From: Lyticum sinuosum | GTDB taxonomy: Bacteria > Pseudomonadota > Alphaproteobacteria > Rickettsiales > Midichloriaceae | Direction of reading: 5' to 3' | DNA: 64,000 nucleotides | Assembly: GCF_034471385.1 (NCBI RefSeq) | Contig: NZ_JARGYU010000002.1 | Location: forward strand, 124,001-188,000 | Part shown: positions 27,449 to 36,841 of the stretch, piece after piece | How positions within the stretch are numbered: the stretch's first letter is position 1 | Layout of the letters: every line of letters starts with the position of its first letter | Program-made: the position numbers and the translations under genes | Notes under the pieces: model-generated | The model's input: only the letters and a program-made list of their open reading frames with translations | What the model was told of the DNA's origin: nothing | Databases searched by the model: none

Positions 27449-28525
27449 GATATTATATATAGATGGTTGTGATACATTACTACCCCAAAAAACATCTTTA
27501 ACATTAATTTGATGTATTTTTGATTTATTAAAGTCACAATTAACTATATTAACACGATTAAATTTACTATCAGTTATTTCAGCATCACTAATTTTAGTAT
27601 CGTTTAATAATGATAAATAAAATGTAGTTTGATTTATTTTTACAAAGCTCATATCAGATGATGAAATTAATGTATTATTTATTGTTGATATTTCAAAAAT
27701 TGTTCCATAAAAATACCCAGATTCTATAATAACTTTTTCTATAGTAGAAGCTTTAATTATAGCTTTTGATAAATTTACTCCAAATAAATCAGAATTATTA
27801 ATATCTGTTTTTAAAATTTGAGATCTATTCATTTGAGCATTGCGTAAAGAAGAATTTTTTATTTTTACTTCTATTAGTTTAGTGTTGACTAAACTTGTTG
27901 AAGAAAAATCACTATTTTCTATATATGTATTATTTACCACAGAATTGTCAAATGTTGAGTACGTTAAATTAGAACTTATGAATTTTGTATTACTAAAATT
28001 ACTTTTGTCAAGAGTTCCATCTATAATACTGCTATTTTTTATGATTGATCCTGAGAAATTTGCTCCCTCTGCAAAAACATCATCTAAAATTACATTATCT
28101 AATTTTATATTTTCAAGATTTGTATATGCTATGGATGATTGACTCCAATCACTATATTCAGAAATAACATTACTTAAATTTGACCCTTCAAGAAAAGCTC
28201 CTCTCATTCTTGTTCTATACATTTTACACCCAGACATGTTCATTTTTTGTAAATTAGCACCAGACAGATCTAAATCTGAAAGATCAATATTACTTATATT
28301 ACTACTGCCTAGGTCTGCAGAAATATTAATCATATATCCGTTTTTTGATTGACTATTTATATAATTTTCAATATCTTTTCTAGTTAAAACTATAACTTTA
28401 TTACTTTTTGTATCAGAATTAAAAAAATCTAAAAACCAATTAGAAATATCAGAAAAATCAGCAAATACTGGTTTTAATTCTATTATTGTAAATAAGAACA
28501 TAAAATATAATAATATTTTATACAT
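27413..28525 (-). CDS. exported pentapeptide-repeat protein
   Basis: A 370-residue protein. Residues 1-22 look like a signal peptide (LLYFMFLFTIIELKPVFA), giving a probable periplasmic or secreted product. From about residue 65 to 355 it is a nearly continuous run of five-residue repeats with the centre usually L, I, V or F (for example SNIDLSDLDLSGANLQKMNM), which fold as a right-handed quadrilateral beta helix. There is no other domain. Pentapeptide proteins range from gyrase-protecting DNA mimics to secreted host-directed proteins, and the sequence does not decide between them. It lies upstream of the sensor kinase on the same strand. Confidence 0.85.
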   Translation of the reverse strand: MYKILLYFMFLFTIIELKPVFADFSDISNWFLDFFNSDTKSNKVIVLTRKDIENYINSQSKNGYMINISADLGSSNISNIDLSDLDLSGANLQKMNMSGCKMYRTRMRGAFLEGSNLSNVISEYSDWSQSSIAYTNLENIKLDNVILDDVFAEGANFSGSIIKNSSIIDGTLDKSNFSNTKFISSNLTYSTFDNSVVNNTYIENSDFSSTSLVNTKLIEVKIKNSSLRNAQMNRSQILKTDINNSDLFGVNLSKAIIKASTIEKVIIESGYFYGTIFEISTINNTLISSSDMSFVKINQTTFYLSLLNDTKISDAEITDSKFNRVNIVNCDFNKSKIHQINVKDVFWGSNVSQPSIYNIVKSTNSYIENQ

Positions 28526-28599
28526 GTGTATTTTACAATAACTTCATTAAAACTGCTAATGTAATCTATTATACTACATAAATCAATACTATTCAATTT

Positions 28600-29835
28600 T
28601 TATAAATGTGTTGTAATTAATTTTTCAGCAATTTGTAGCGCATTTAATGCTGCCCCTTTATATAAGTTATCACTTACTATCCATATATTGAAAGCTTTAG
28701 AATTACTATAGTCAGGTCTTAGACGTGAAACATAAACAAAAGGTAGGGATACGCAATCAATTGGCATAATATAATTTGTTGAATAATTATGATCAATATC
28801 ATGTGATATAATCACATCCTTATTGTTTTTTATAACATCAGCTATTTCGTCTATAGATGGAATATTTTCTACTGAAAGTTCAATATTTGCAGCAATACTA
28901 TGACCAAAAAAAACTGGAACTCTAACGCAAGTTGCAGAAATACCTATTTGAGAACATAGAATTTTTTGTATTTCATTTCTTATTTTTTCTTCTTCTTCTG
29001 TTTCTCCATCTGATAAAATTTCTCCAACTTGAGGAATAACATTAAATGCTATTTTATGTGGTAATACTCCTGAAAACTCATCAGATTCTTCATAATTTTC
29101 ATTTTCTTCTTCAATTTTTTTATTAGAAGTTTTTTTACAATTTTCATTGTAATTTTCTTGATTGAAATTATTTTCATCATAATTTTCTTGATTGAAATTA
29201 TTTTCATCATAATTTATATCATCATTATTATTTAAGTTTTCTTCATAATTCTGCGTAATATCATCACGTGTTTCTTCAAAAAGTTGACGAATTGCTCTGT
29301 TACCTTTTCCTGAAACTGATTGATAAGTTGATAAAATAATTCTTTTAACTCCATAAATTTTATTAAGTGGATGTAATACATCAACTAAAGGTGCAACTAT
29401 ACAATTTGGATTAGATATAATATATTTGTTTTTATATTGTGATATACATTCACTATTAACACTTGCAACTACTAATGGTATATCATCATTCATACGCCAA
29501 TATGAAGAATTATCAATAACAATACAACCAGCTAATGCTGCTTTTGGTGCATATTCTGATGATAATTTACTTCCTATAGAAAAAATTGCAATATCTACTT
29601 TTTCAAATGAGAAAGTCTCAAGATCCTCAACTATTAACTCCATTGGTGGATCATATCCAAAATTTAATTTTGTTCCTGCTGATCTAGATGAAGCCACAGC
29701 ATATACATTGTCAAATGGAAAGCTTCTTTCAATTAAAAGATATAATAAAGTTGCTCCAACAGCACCAGTTGCTCCTACAATAGCTATATTATATTTTTTA
29801 GATTCATTTATATCATAATCTCTATCATAATTCAT
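28600..29835 (-). CDS. asd: aspartate-semialdehyde dehydrogenase
   Basis: NADPH-dependent reduction of aspartyl phosphate to aspartate semialdehyde, feeding diaminopimelate for peptidoglycan. The NADP-binding VGATGAVGATLL is near residue 20, the catalytic Cys145 lies in SNPNCIVAPLVDVL, and SGKGNRAIRQLFEE follows. At 411 residues it is about 70 longer than usual. The excess is an acidic Asn/Glu/Tyr insertion at about residues 195-250, which contains a tandem 10-residue repeat. The C-terminal half (VRVPVFFGHS, NIWIVSDNLYKGAALNALQI) is normal. Confidence 0.95.
   Translation of the reverse strand: MNYDRDYDINESKKYNIAIVGATGAVGATLLYLLIERSFPFDNVYAVASSRSAGTKLNFGYDPPMELIVEDLETFSFEKVDIAIFSIGSKLSSEYAPKAALAGCIVIDNSSYWRMNDDIPLVVASVNSECISQYKNKYIISNPNCIVAPLVDVLHPLNKIYGVKRIILSTYQSVSGKGNRAIRQLFEETRDDITQNYEENLNNNDDINYDENNFNQENYDENNFNQENYNENCKKTSNKKIEEENENYEESDEFSGVLPHKIAFNVIPQVGEILSDGETEEEEKIRNEIQKILCSQIGISATCVRVPVFFGHSIAANIELSVENIPSIDEIADVIKNNKDVIISHDIDHNYSTNYIMPIDCVSLPFVYVSRLRPDYSNSKAFNIWIVSDNLYKGAALNALQIAEKLITTHL
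29152..29211. repeat. two 30-base tandem units inside asd
   Basis: Two near-identical 30-base units encode a doubled Asn/Glu/Tyr-rich decapeptide in the asd insertion. The in-frame period and sequence identity suggest recent slippage expansion. Confidence 0.8.
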
Positions 29836-29948
29836 AATATTACAGTTTTATTTATTTTTATTAGTATATAATAAACTTTTATTTTTTTGATGATTTATTA
29901 ATAAAATATTTTATTTATTATTATTTGATTATTTTTTAACTAATTTTA

Positions 29949-29967
29949 ATTAATTATCATAATTAAT
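29949..29967 (-). terminator. possible hairpin after thyX
   Basis: ATTAATTAT and ATAATTAAT form a perfect inverted repeat around one C, just past the thyX stop (minus strand). The following sequence is not a clean T-run, so this is a weak terminator call. Confidence 0.35.
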
Positions 29968-29972
29968 ACTAA

Positions 29973-30905
29973 TTATTTTATAATAATATCTTCTAGATTA
30001 AAATACTCACATATATCATTCCATTCTCTTTTTGATATTCCACTTTCAGAGAAAGTTATATCTTCTCCTTTAATTTGTTTTTTTATAAAATTCAATGCAT
30101 TTTTAGAAAAAGATTTACTTTCTAATCTGTAATTTATAAATGCTTCATATGTGTGAGGAACCCATTTCTGCACAATTTCTAGTATTTTTTGTGCATAAAT
30201 TCTAATTTCATATTGGGCATGATTATGCGTTCTTAAATATAAAAAATGTAATAAATTATGAAGATCTATCTTCCAATACCACTGAGTATAATAATTCAAA
30301 TTTAAATTCATTCTAGATAATTCTCTTGCTATTCCAGATTTATTAGGATCTATTTTTTCTGTTGTATTTTCATTAATATTCATTAATTGGAGATAATTAT
30401 CATAACAACGATTAGCATCATTTTTTAATATATCAATAACAAATTCAATTTCTTCTTCTTTTAGATTAGAATTTGATACTCTACATTGTTTATTGTTTGT
30501 AGATTGAGATGATATATTTTCTTTAGAAGGTAAATAAAATTCTCTATCTAAAATCGAATAACGCGCGGAATATTCATTTACATTAGCAGTTCTATGCCTA
30601 AGCCATTGACGAGCAACAAAAATAGGAGCTTTAATGTGAAATTTTATTTCACACATTTCAAATGGGCTTGTATGATGATGTCTCATCAAATATGAAATAA
30701 GTGCCTTATCAGCATTGATTTGAGTTGTTCCCTTTCCATAAGAAACACGAGCTGATTGTACGATAGCATTATCATCCCCCATATAATCAATAATTCTTAT
30801 AAAACCATGATCAAGAATAGGAATTGTTTGATTTATAATAGCTTCTATTTCTTGGACTGTTGAACGTTTTGTACTGAAAGTACTATTATCTTGATTATTT
30901 GTCAT
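29973..30905 (-). CDS. thyX: flavin-dependent thymidylate synthase
   Basis: FAD-dependent methylation of dUMP to dTMP using methylene-tetrahydrofolate. The signature RHRTANVNEYSARYS begins at residue 103 (consensus RHRxxSxNExSxRY, with Ala for Ser), and HHHTSPFEMCEIKFHIKAP precedes it. The C-terminal half includes RELSRMNLNLNYYTQWYWKI and the HNLLHFLYLR segment. The length of 310 is normal for the alphaproteobacterial form. The ThyX route, unlike ThyA, leaves tetrahydrofolate without oxidising it to dihydrofolate, which fits with the folate genes elsewhere in the window. Confidence 0.96.
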   Translation of the reverse strand: MTNNQDNSTFSTKRSTVQEIEAIINQTIPILDHGFIRIIDYMGDDNAIVQSARVSYGKGTTQINADKALISYLMRHHHTSPFEMCEIKFHIKAPIFVARQWLRHRTANVNEYSARYSILDREFYLPSKENISSQSTNNKQCRVSNSNLKEEEIEFVIDILKNDANRCYDNYLQLMNINENTTEKIDPNKSGIARELSRMNLNLNYYTQWYWKIDLHNLLHFLYLRTHNHAQYEIRIYAQKILEIVQKWVPHTYEAFINYRLESKSFSKNALNFIKKQIKGEDITFSESGISKREWNDICEYFNLEDIIIK

Positions 30906-30929
30906 ATTTAACTATTCACAAATATTGTG

Positions 30930-31880
30930 TTATTTTATAATAATTTTTTTTTCTTCCCCAGATAGAATTCTTTTTATATTTTCTCTATGCGAATACATTA
31001 TAACAGCTGGTACAATTAAAATTCCTAAAATATCTGGAAATAATCTCCATACCATAATATCTGTAATATTTTCAATATTATCTTTAATTTTATATATATT
31101 TATAAATAAACTAAAGATTGATATACAACTTAAAGATATTGATGATATAATTGAAGCTAGAGAAACAATTTTTTTAATAAAAAAAGTTGATATCCAAATA
31201 AAAATAATTAATGATAAAATTTTTAAAGGCAATAATATTATTGCACTTCCTAACATAACAGAAACTCCTTTTCCTCCTTTAATATTTGGAAATATTGGAA
31301 AAATATGAAAAATAGTAACTAATATCATTATTAAAGTAGTATTTAAATTATTCATGATTATTTTTTTTATTATCAATGGATATTCATGTAGATGGAAAAA
31401 AACATACTGAGTATGAAAATCATATATATATCTTAAAATATATAGCATAATATATGTTAATCCTATCCCTTTAATAACATCAATAGAAAAGGTTAAAACA
31501 GCTAATTTAATACCTCCAACTCTTAACATGTTGGTTGCACCAGTGTTTTTTGATCCTTGATTCACTAATACATCTCCTATTCCATAAATATAAGCTATAA
31601 TTGGTCCACCACATATAGAACCTACAAAATGTATTATTATTAATATAAAAGATAAAAATGAATTAGAAGTTATATACGAGACTATTGTATAAATAATAGT
31701 TTGCAATGCAATAACAGATACAATAATCAAAGAAATAACTTTGATATTTGATTTATAATTATGATTCTCCGGTTTTCTCAATTGATTACTTTTGATTAAT
31801 TTAATATATAAAAACTTCATTATTAATCTAGCTAAAATAGCATATAATATAATTAAAGTAATAACTCCTACAAAAATCAT
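30930..31880 (-). CDS. plsY: glycerol-3-phosphate acyltransferase PlsY
   Basis: Inner-membrane enzyme that transfers an acyl group from acyl-phosphate to glycerol-3-phosphate; it uses the product of PlsX, encoded at 51.7 kb here. Motif 1 is GSKNTGATNMLRVGG (from residue 109), and motif 2 is HIFPIFPNIKGGKGVSVMLG. At 316 residues it is much longer than the usual ~200: about 70 extra residues precede the first conserved helix, including one more hydrophobic segment and a polar stretch, and a C-terminal helix is extended. thyX follows with a gap of only 24 bases, suggesting co-transcription. Confidence 0.92.
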   Translation of the reverse strand: MIFVGVITLIILYAILARLIMKFLYIKLIKSNQLRKPENHNYKSNIKVISLIIVSVIALQTIIYTIVSYITSNSFLSFILIIIHFVGSICGGPIIAYIYGIGDVLVNQGSKNTGATNMLRVGGIKLAVLTFSIDVIKGIGLTYIMLYILRYIYDFHTQYVFFHLHEYPLIIKKIIMNNLNTTLIMILVTIFHIFPIFPNIKGGKGVSVMLGSAIILLPLKILSLIIFIWISTFFIKKIVSLASIISSISLSCISIFSLFINIYKIKDNIENITDIMVWRLFPDILGILIVPAVIMYSHRENIKRILSGEEKKIIIK

Positions 31881-32377
31881 TTTTTAAGTTGATAGAATTT
31901 AGAAAAAAATATAGAAAAATTTAAATATATCTAAATAAAAAATATAGCAAGAATTTTTATTAATTTATTTTCCAGATATAATTAGTTGGATTTAATCCAA
32001 AACAATATTTTATTATAAAGCTAATAAAATTTAAATAAAAAAAAATATTATAAATAAAAAAAAAGATTATAAATTCTATTTTTAATCAAAAATAACTAAA
32101 AATAACTAAATTTACATAAAAAACTAAAAATTAGACTAAATTAACTTAATTTGAGCAATTTTATCATATAAATATTTTAAATAAAAATCATAATAAATTA
32201 TAATAAATCATTAAAATAATAAAATAAATTATTAAAAATAATACTTCCAGGATATAAAAGTAAAATTATAATACAATCTGATTTTATTATCTTTGATATA
32301 AATTAAGGTGATAGATCATTTATTAATTTAATAAATTTTAATATTTTTTATATCAACATTATTTAATATATTTTTTT
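31881..32377. other. 497-base intergenic gap between divergent plsY and portal gene
   Basis: No gene or RNA is recognisable. It holds AT-rich simple sequence, including a doubled AAAAATAACT near 32090-32110, and one symmetric 15-base element listed separately. Promoters for both flanking genes should lie here but no consensus pair stands out. Confidence 0.5.
31986..32000. promoter_or_regulatory. operator-like palindrome upstream of plsY
   Basis: TTGGATT and AATCCAA are a perfect 7-bp inverted repeat about one base. It is one of the few GC-containing elements in the gap and has the size of a dimeric repressor site, 106 bases before the plsY start. No other copy was seen. Confidence 0.3.
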
Positions 32378-33604
32378 ATGTTTAATAAAATTTCAAATAT
32401 ATCTAATGTATTTAGTCGTTCTCAAAATAAAAGTTTAAATGAAGAAATGCATGATAATTCTTATTTTTATAATATAGGAAAACCAGTATGGTCTGGAAAA
32501 AGTTATATTGATTTGGCAAAAAATGGATATTGTCAAAATGCTATAGCATATCGTACTATTGATATGTTAGCTAAAGCTGCTGCAAGTATACCACTAAAAC
32601 TTTATAAGGAGATAAATGATGGAGAAATGATCCCCATTACAAATCATAAAATAATCAATATACTACGCTCACCTAATCCACTTCAGGGTTGTAAGGAATT
32701 TTTTGAAGCTCTATATACTTCTTTATTGATAAGTGGAAATGTATATATTCTAGGTATTTATAAAAACAATCCAAAAAATATATTACAAGAAATTTATTTA
32801 TTGAGACCTGATAGAGTTCAAATTATCGTCAATAATAATAAAATTCCATATGCTTATCGTTATACAGTAGATGGTAATAATATTGATTATCCAATAGATC
32901 AGAGAAATGATGTTTGTAAAATTTTACATTTACGTAATTATCATCCTTTATCTGATTGGTATGGATTATCTCCTCTTGAAGTAGCAAGCTTTAGTATTGA
33001 TCAACATAATCAAGCAAGTGCTTGGAATCAATCTCTTCTTCAAAATGGTGCACGCCCAAGTGGTGCAATAATTGTCAAAAATGCTCAAGGACAAGGATGT
33101 AGATTAAATCCTGAACAATTTTCTCAGCTAAAATCAATGTTCGATGACATATATTCTGGATCAAAAAATGCTGGAAGACCTTTACTTCTTGAAGGAGGTC
33201 TTGAATGGAAAACAATAAGTATGTCACCACATGATATGGATTATTTAGAATTAAAAAATTCATTAGCACGTGAAATAGCATTAGCATTAGGTGTTCCATC
33301 TCAGCTTTTAGGTATTCCAGGAGATAATACATATAGTAATTTAAGTGAAGCTAGAACTGCAATGTGGGAGCAGACTATATTACCAATGGTTGAAAAAATA
33401 ATATGCTGTTTACAAAACTGGTTTATAAAGCATTTTAACGATGAATCAATACGTATAGTTTGTGATATAGATAAAATAAATGCTTTACAACCAAAAAGAG
33501 AAATAATATGGGATAAACTTAAAAATAATAATTTTATGACTATCAATGAAAAACGACAATTTGTTGGTCTATCAGAAGTTGATAATGGAGATATATTTAA
33601 TTAA
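32378..33604 (+). CDS. HK97-type portal protein of gene-transfer-agent type
   Basis: A 408-residue portal protein, the ring through which DNA enters a tailed-phage-like head. It matches the alphaproteobacterial gene transfer agent portal as I remember it, rather than a random phage: IDMLAKAAASIPLKLY, HKIINILRSPNPLQG, ARPSGAIIVKNAQGQG, NAGRPLLLEGGLEWK, REIALALGVPSQLLGIPGDN and the late NEKRQFVGL. The frame is intact at the expected length, with the base composition of its neighbours. No terminase, capsid, protease or tail gene is nearby, so it is isolated. It converges on pgk across the tandem repeat array. Confidence 0.93.
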   Translation: MFNKISNISNVFSRSQNKSLNEEMHDNSYFYNIGKPVWSGKSYIDLAKNGYCQNAIAYRTIDMLAKAAASIPLKLYKEINDGEMIPITNHKIINILRSPNPLQGCKEFFEALYTSLLISGNVYILGIYKNNPKNILQEIYLLRPDRVQIIVNNNKIPYAYRYTVDGNNIDYPIDQRNDVCKILHLRNYHPLSDWYGLSPLEVASFSIDQHNQASAWNQSLLQNGARPSGAIIVKNAQGQGCRLNPEQFSQLKSMFDDIYSGSKNAGRPLLLEGGLEWKTISMSPHDMDYLELKNSLAREIALALGVPSQLLGIPGDNTYSNLSEARTAMWEQTILPMVEKIICCLQNWFIKHFNDESIRIVCDIDKINALQPKREIIWDKLKNNNFMTINEKRQFVGLSEVDNGDIFN

Positions 33605-33646
33605 CTTTTGTATTTGTATTTTTATTATTTTTTTCTAAATTACCGG

Positions 33647-34332
33647 TTTTATAATGTAATTAATATACAATTTTAATTATTGTTTTGTAATGTAATTAAT
33701 ATACAATTTTAATTATTGTTTTATAATGTAATTAATATACAATTTTAATTATTGTTTTGTAATGTAATTAATATACAATTTTAATTATTGTTTTATAATG
33801 TAATTAATATACAATTTTAATTATTGTTTTGTAATGCAATTAATATACAATTAATCATTGTTTTATAATGTAATTAATATACAATTTTAATTATTGTTTT
33901 GTAATGCAATTAATATGCGATTAATCATTGTTTTATAATGCAATTAATATGTAATTAATCATTGTTTTGTAATGCAATTAATATGCAATTTTAATTATTG
34001 TTTTGTAATGCAATTAATATGTAATTAATTATTGTTTTGTAATGTAATTAATATACAATTTTAATTATTGTTTTATAATGTAATTAATATACAATTAATC
34101 ATTGTTTTGTAATGCAATTAATATGTAATTAATCATTGTTTTATAATGTAATTAATATACAATTTTAATCATTGTTTTATAATGTAATTAATATACAATT
34201 TTAATTATTGTTTTGTAATGCAATTAATATGTAATTAATCATTGTTTTGTAATGTAATTAATATACAATTTTAATCATTGTTTTGTAATGTAATTAATAT
34301 ACAATTAATCATTGTTTTGTAATGCAATTAAT
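33647..34332. repeat. 20-unit tandem repeat array overlapping the 3' end of pgk
   Basis: Nineteen complete units of 36 bases (11 units) or 34 bases (8 units) plus a partial unit run head to tail without spacers. Units start at the TTTT of 33647, 33683, 33719 and so on to 34315. The two lengths differ by a missing TT, and base variants (GTAATGC versus ATAATGT) are mixed along the array. Each 36-base unit contains TAATTAA and TTAATTA as an inverted repeat with a 9-base loop. The last 28 bases are the coding end of pgk (codons for LIALQNND and stop), so the array repeats the pgk tail on the gene's downstream side. Confidence 0.95.
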
Positions 34333-35705
34333 CCTGGTAATTCATCTTCTATCCACATCATAAAAGCACCTCCAGCAGTTGAACAATATGTAAATTTTTC
34401 AGCATATTTTCCTAATGCGGCTATCGTATCACCACCTCCTGCAATACTCGTTAAGGCTCTATGAGAGGTTTCTTGAGCTACTATATTGGCAACACTATCT
34501 GTTCCATTAGACAATTCAGGAATTTCATATCTCCCGAGAGGACCACACCAAATTAAAATATTTGCTTTTTTTATAATAGAAATAACATTTTTTATAGTTA
34601 TTTCGCCTATATCTCCTATTTCTCCTGATATATTATCCTCTGAAAATTTATGTATATAATCTTTTTTTATTATATCTGTTGTATTTATTGTAGTACTTTC
34701 AACAACAGTATTTTCAACAACAATATAATCTTGAGGAAGGATTATTTTTGCTTTGCTTTTTAGATAAATTTCCATTGCAAAATCAATCATTTCTGGTTCA
34801 TAAAAAGAAGATCCAATTTTTTTTCCTAAAGCAATAGAAAATGTATTAGCAATAGCTCCACCTAATATAATATAATCTAATTTTTGGCTTAGATTTTTGA
34901 TTAAGGGTAATTTTGTTGTTATTTTTTTTCCACCTATAATAACTACAGATATATTAAATTTATCATTAAAAGTATTATTATTATCTTTTATTTTATTATC
35001 TAATATAGAGGTTTTATTAATATATTGAATTTTTTTAGATTCCATATTACGTAAATGACCAACATATTTATCAAGTAATAATAATTCTTGCTTTAAAGCT
35101 AATCCTCCATATGATTTATTAGGAAAAAAAATAGGAAGAGAACAAATTGATGCATGATGTCTATGAGATACAGAAAAAGCATCATTCACATAAATAGAAT
35201 CTTCATTTTGACTGAGTTCTGATATTTTTTTTGCAAAATTTAAATTATTTTCAATTTCTCCACTATAAAATCTAATATTTTCTAATAAATATAAAGAATT
35301 ATTAAAATCATAAAATTGCAGTGATTTTTGTTTCTTTATATTTTGTGTATTAATTAGAATTGTTTTTGCTGCTTTATCTAATTCATATGGTAAAATATTA
35401 ACATTAATTTGATACTCATTTTCTATATATTTTAATATTTTTTTTAAGGAATAATCAGGATTTATAGAAGTTGGTTGTCCAAAATGTGAAATAAGAACAA
35501 CAATATATCCAAGCTTAAGGAGTAATAAAATAGTCTCTTTATTCTGTTTAATTCTTGCTACTGATAGTGGAGAATTTGTTTCTCCAATTGGTATATTAAA
35601 ATCAACTCTTGTAAAGGCTATAGGATGATTTATAGAATTATAGTTAATAAATTTTGAAATTTCGTCAATAAATTTAATTTTTTTTTGATTATATAAATAA
35701 TACAT
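34305..35705 (-). CDS. pgk: phosphoglycerate kinase
   Basis: Glycolytic/gluconeogenic enzyme interconverting 1,3-bisphosphoglycerate and 3-phosphoglycerate with ADP/ATP. N-domain motifs are TRVDFNIPIG, LISHFGQP and NDAFSVSHRHHAS; C-domain motifs are LGGAIANTF, LIWCGPLGRYE and SIAGGGDTIAALGKY. At 466 residues it is longer than the usual ~395, with polar insertions at about 225-250 and 335-365. The normal family ending ELPGLIAL is followed by QNND, which is coded by the first unit of the downstream tandem array. Other glycolytic genes are not nearby. Confidence 0.95.
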   Translation of the reverse strand: MYYLYNQKKIKFIDEISKFINYNSINHPIAFTRVDFNIPIGETNSPLSVARIKQNKETILLLLKLGYIVVLISHFGQPTSINPDYSLKKILKYIENEYQINVNILPYELDKAAKTILINTQNIKKQKSLQFYDFNNSLYLLENIRFYSGEIENNLNFAKKISELSQNEDSIYVNDAFSVSHRHHASICSLPIFFPNKSYGGLALKQELLLLDKYVGHLRNMESKKIQYINKTSILDNKIKDNNNTFNDKFNISVVIIGGKKITTKLPLIKNLSQKLDYIILGGAIANTFSIALGKKIGSSFYEPEMIDFAMEIYLKSKAKIILPQDYIVVENTVVESTTINTTDIIKKDYIHKFSEDNISGEIGDIGEITIKNVISIIKKANILIWCGPLGRYEIPELSNGTDSVANIVAQETSHRALTSIAGGGDTIAALGKYAEKFTYCSTAGGAFMMWIEDELPGLIALQNND

Positions 35706-35925
35706 ATTTTTTAATAATTAAAAATTAATTACTTTATACTTTTTTTGTACTTTTTTTTAATATAATTTTGTACTTTTTTTAGTATAAATATACTCATTGT
35801 AACTTTATTATATTAGTTAATTAATATAATTTTATTAAGATAAATGTTTGCTAAATAAATAGATTATAATGTAATATTACCTTCGATAAGAATTTCAATA
35901 TTTTTTAGTAAGTGCTAGGTGAAAA

Positions 35926-36708
35926 ATGAATTTTAATATAAAATCATTAAATAAAATTATAATTGTATTTATAATTATATTTATCAAGACTATACATATA
36001 GATATAAATTCAGCTAGAGCTAAAGATTTAACTAATAATAAGGAAATTTTGATGAGTGATAATCCGTTTGCAACGGATGATAAATGTTATATTTACAGTC
36101 AAACATTAATTTCTGATATTCCTGATCCATGGGAAAAATATAATCGTAAAATTTGGATTTTTAATAAAAAATTAAATAGATTTATTGTTATTCCAATTAT
36201 AAAAGTTTATCGTGGTGTACTTTTTCATCAAAATATGAGGGATGGGATGTCTAATTTTTTAAATAATTTAAATGAGCCACTTTATATGTTAAATTATTTA
36301 CTCCAAGGAGAAATAAGAAGCTTTTTTTCTTCTTTTAATCGTTTTATTTTAAACTCTACGGTAGGTATTTTAGGATTTAGTGATTTTGCTTCAAAACATG
36401 GATTAAAACGTCAAAAATCTACTTTTGGAGATACTTTTTTAAAATTCGGAGGAAAACAATGCAATTATATTATACTTCCACTACTTGGTCCACATAGTAT
36501 GACTCGAGCTATCGGATTAGGATTCGATATTGCTTTTTATCCTATTGATATTTTAGTCTCAGAAACAATTACATCAACTTTACTTGGGTTAAATATAATA
36601 AACATTGGAAATAATGTTTTAAATAAGGAATATGATCAATTGAACTTTATAGATGATTATTCAGTGGTAAAATCTACATATACTCAATATTATACTTATA
36701 ATTATTAA
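35926..36708 (+). CDS. mlaA: MlaA-type outer-membrane lipid-asymmetry protein
   Basis: A 260-residue VacJ/MlaA family protein, which removes misplaced phospholipids from the outer leaflet of the outer membrane. The N-terminal ~34 residues are a signal peptide. It ends INSARAKD, with no lipobox Cys visible, so it may be released by signal peptidase I rather than lipidated. Family motifs are DPWEKYNRKIWIFN, NNLNEPLYMLNYLLQG, GILGFSDFASKHGL, FGDTFLKFGG and LPLLGPHSMTRAIG. A good Shine-Dalgarno sequence, AGGTGA, lies five bases before the ATG, rare in this window. The other mla genes are not present. Confidence 0.92.
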   Translation: MNFNIKSLNKIIIVFIIIFIKTIHIDINSARAKDLTNNKEILMSDNPFATDDKCYIYSQTLISDIPDPWEKYNRKIWIFNKKLNRFIVIPIIKVYRGVLFHQNMRDGMSNFLNNLNEPLYMLNYLLQGEIRSFFSSFNRFILNSTVGILGFSDFASKHGLKRQKSTFGDTFLKFGGKQCNYIILPLLGPHSMTRAIGLGFDIAFYPIDILVSETITSTLLGLNIINIGNNVLNKEYDQLNFIDDYSVVKSTYTQYYTYNY

Positions 36709-36736
36709 TAGTTCTTTGCAAGAATATTATCATTTG

Positions 36737-36755
36737 CATAATAATTTTTATTATG
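36737..36755 (+). terminator. hairpin after mlaA
   Basis: CATAATAA and TTATTATG form a perfect 8-bp stem around TTT, 28 bases past the mlaA stop. The tail is not T-rich, so termination strength is uncertain. Confidence 0.4.
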
Positions 36756-36802
36756 AAGGAAAATTTTGGTAATATAATCAATAATCATGTTTTTTACTTA
36801 AT

Positions 36803-36832
36803 TTGACATTATATATTAACTATGTGTAAATT
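36803..36832 (+). promoter_or_regulatory. sigma70 promoter for tRNA-Arg
   Basis: TTGACA (36803-36808, perfect) and TAAATT (36827-36832, 4/6) with an 18-base spacer would start transcription a few bases before the tRNA at 36842. Confidence 0.5.
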
Positions 36833-36841
36833 AAATTCTTA

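Noticed and set aside
29426..29818. 130-residue plus-strand ORF
   Set aside because: Antisense to the conserved NADP-binding and catalytic half of asd.
30925..31308. 127-residue plus-strand ORF
   Set aside because: Antisense to plsY, which has clear family motifs.
33647..34332. CRISPR array
   Set aside because: Repeat length is in range, but units are directly adjacent with no unique spacers, and the array shares sequence with the pgk coding end.
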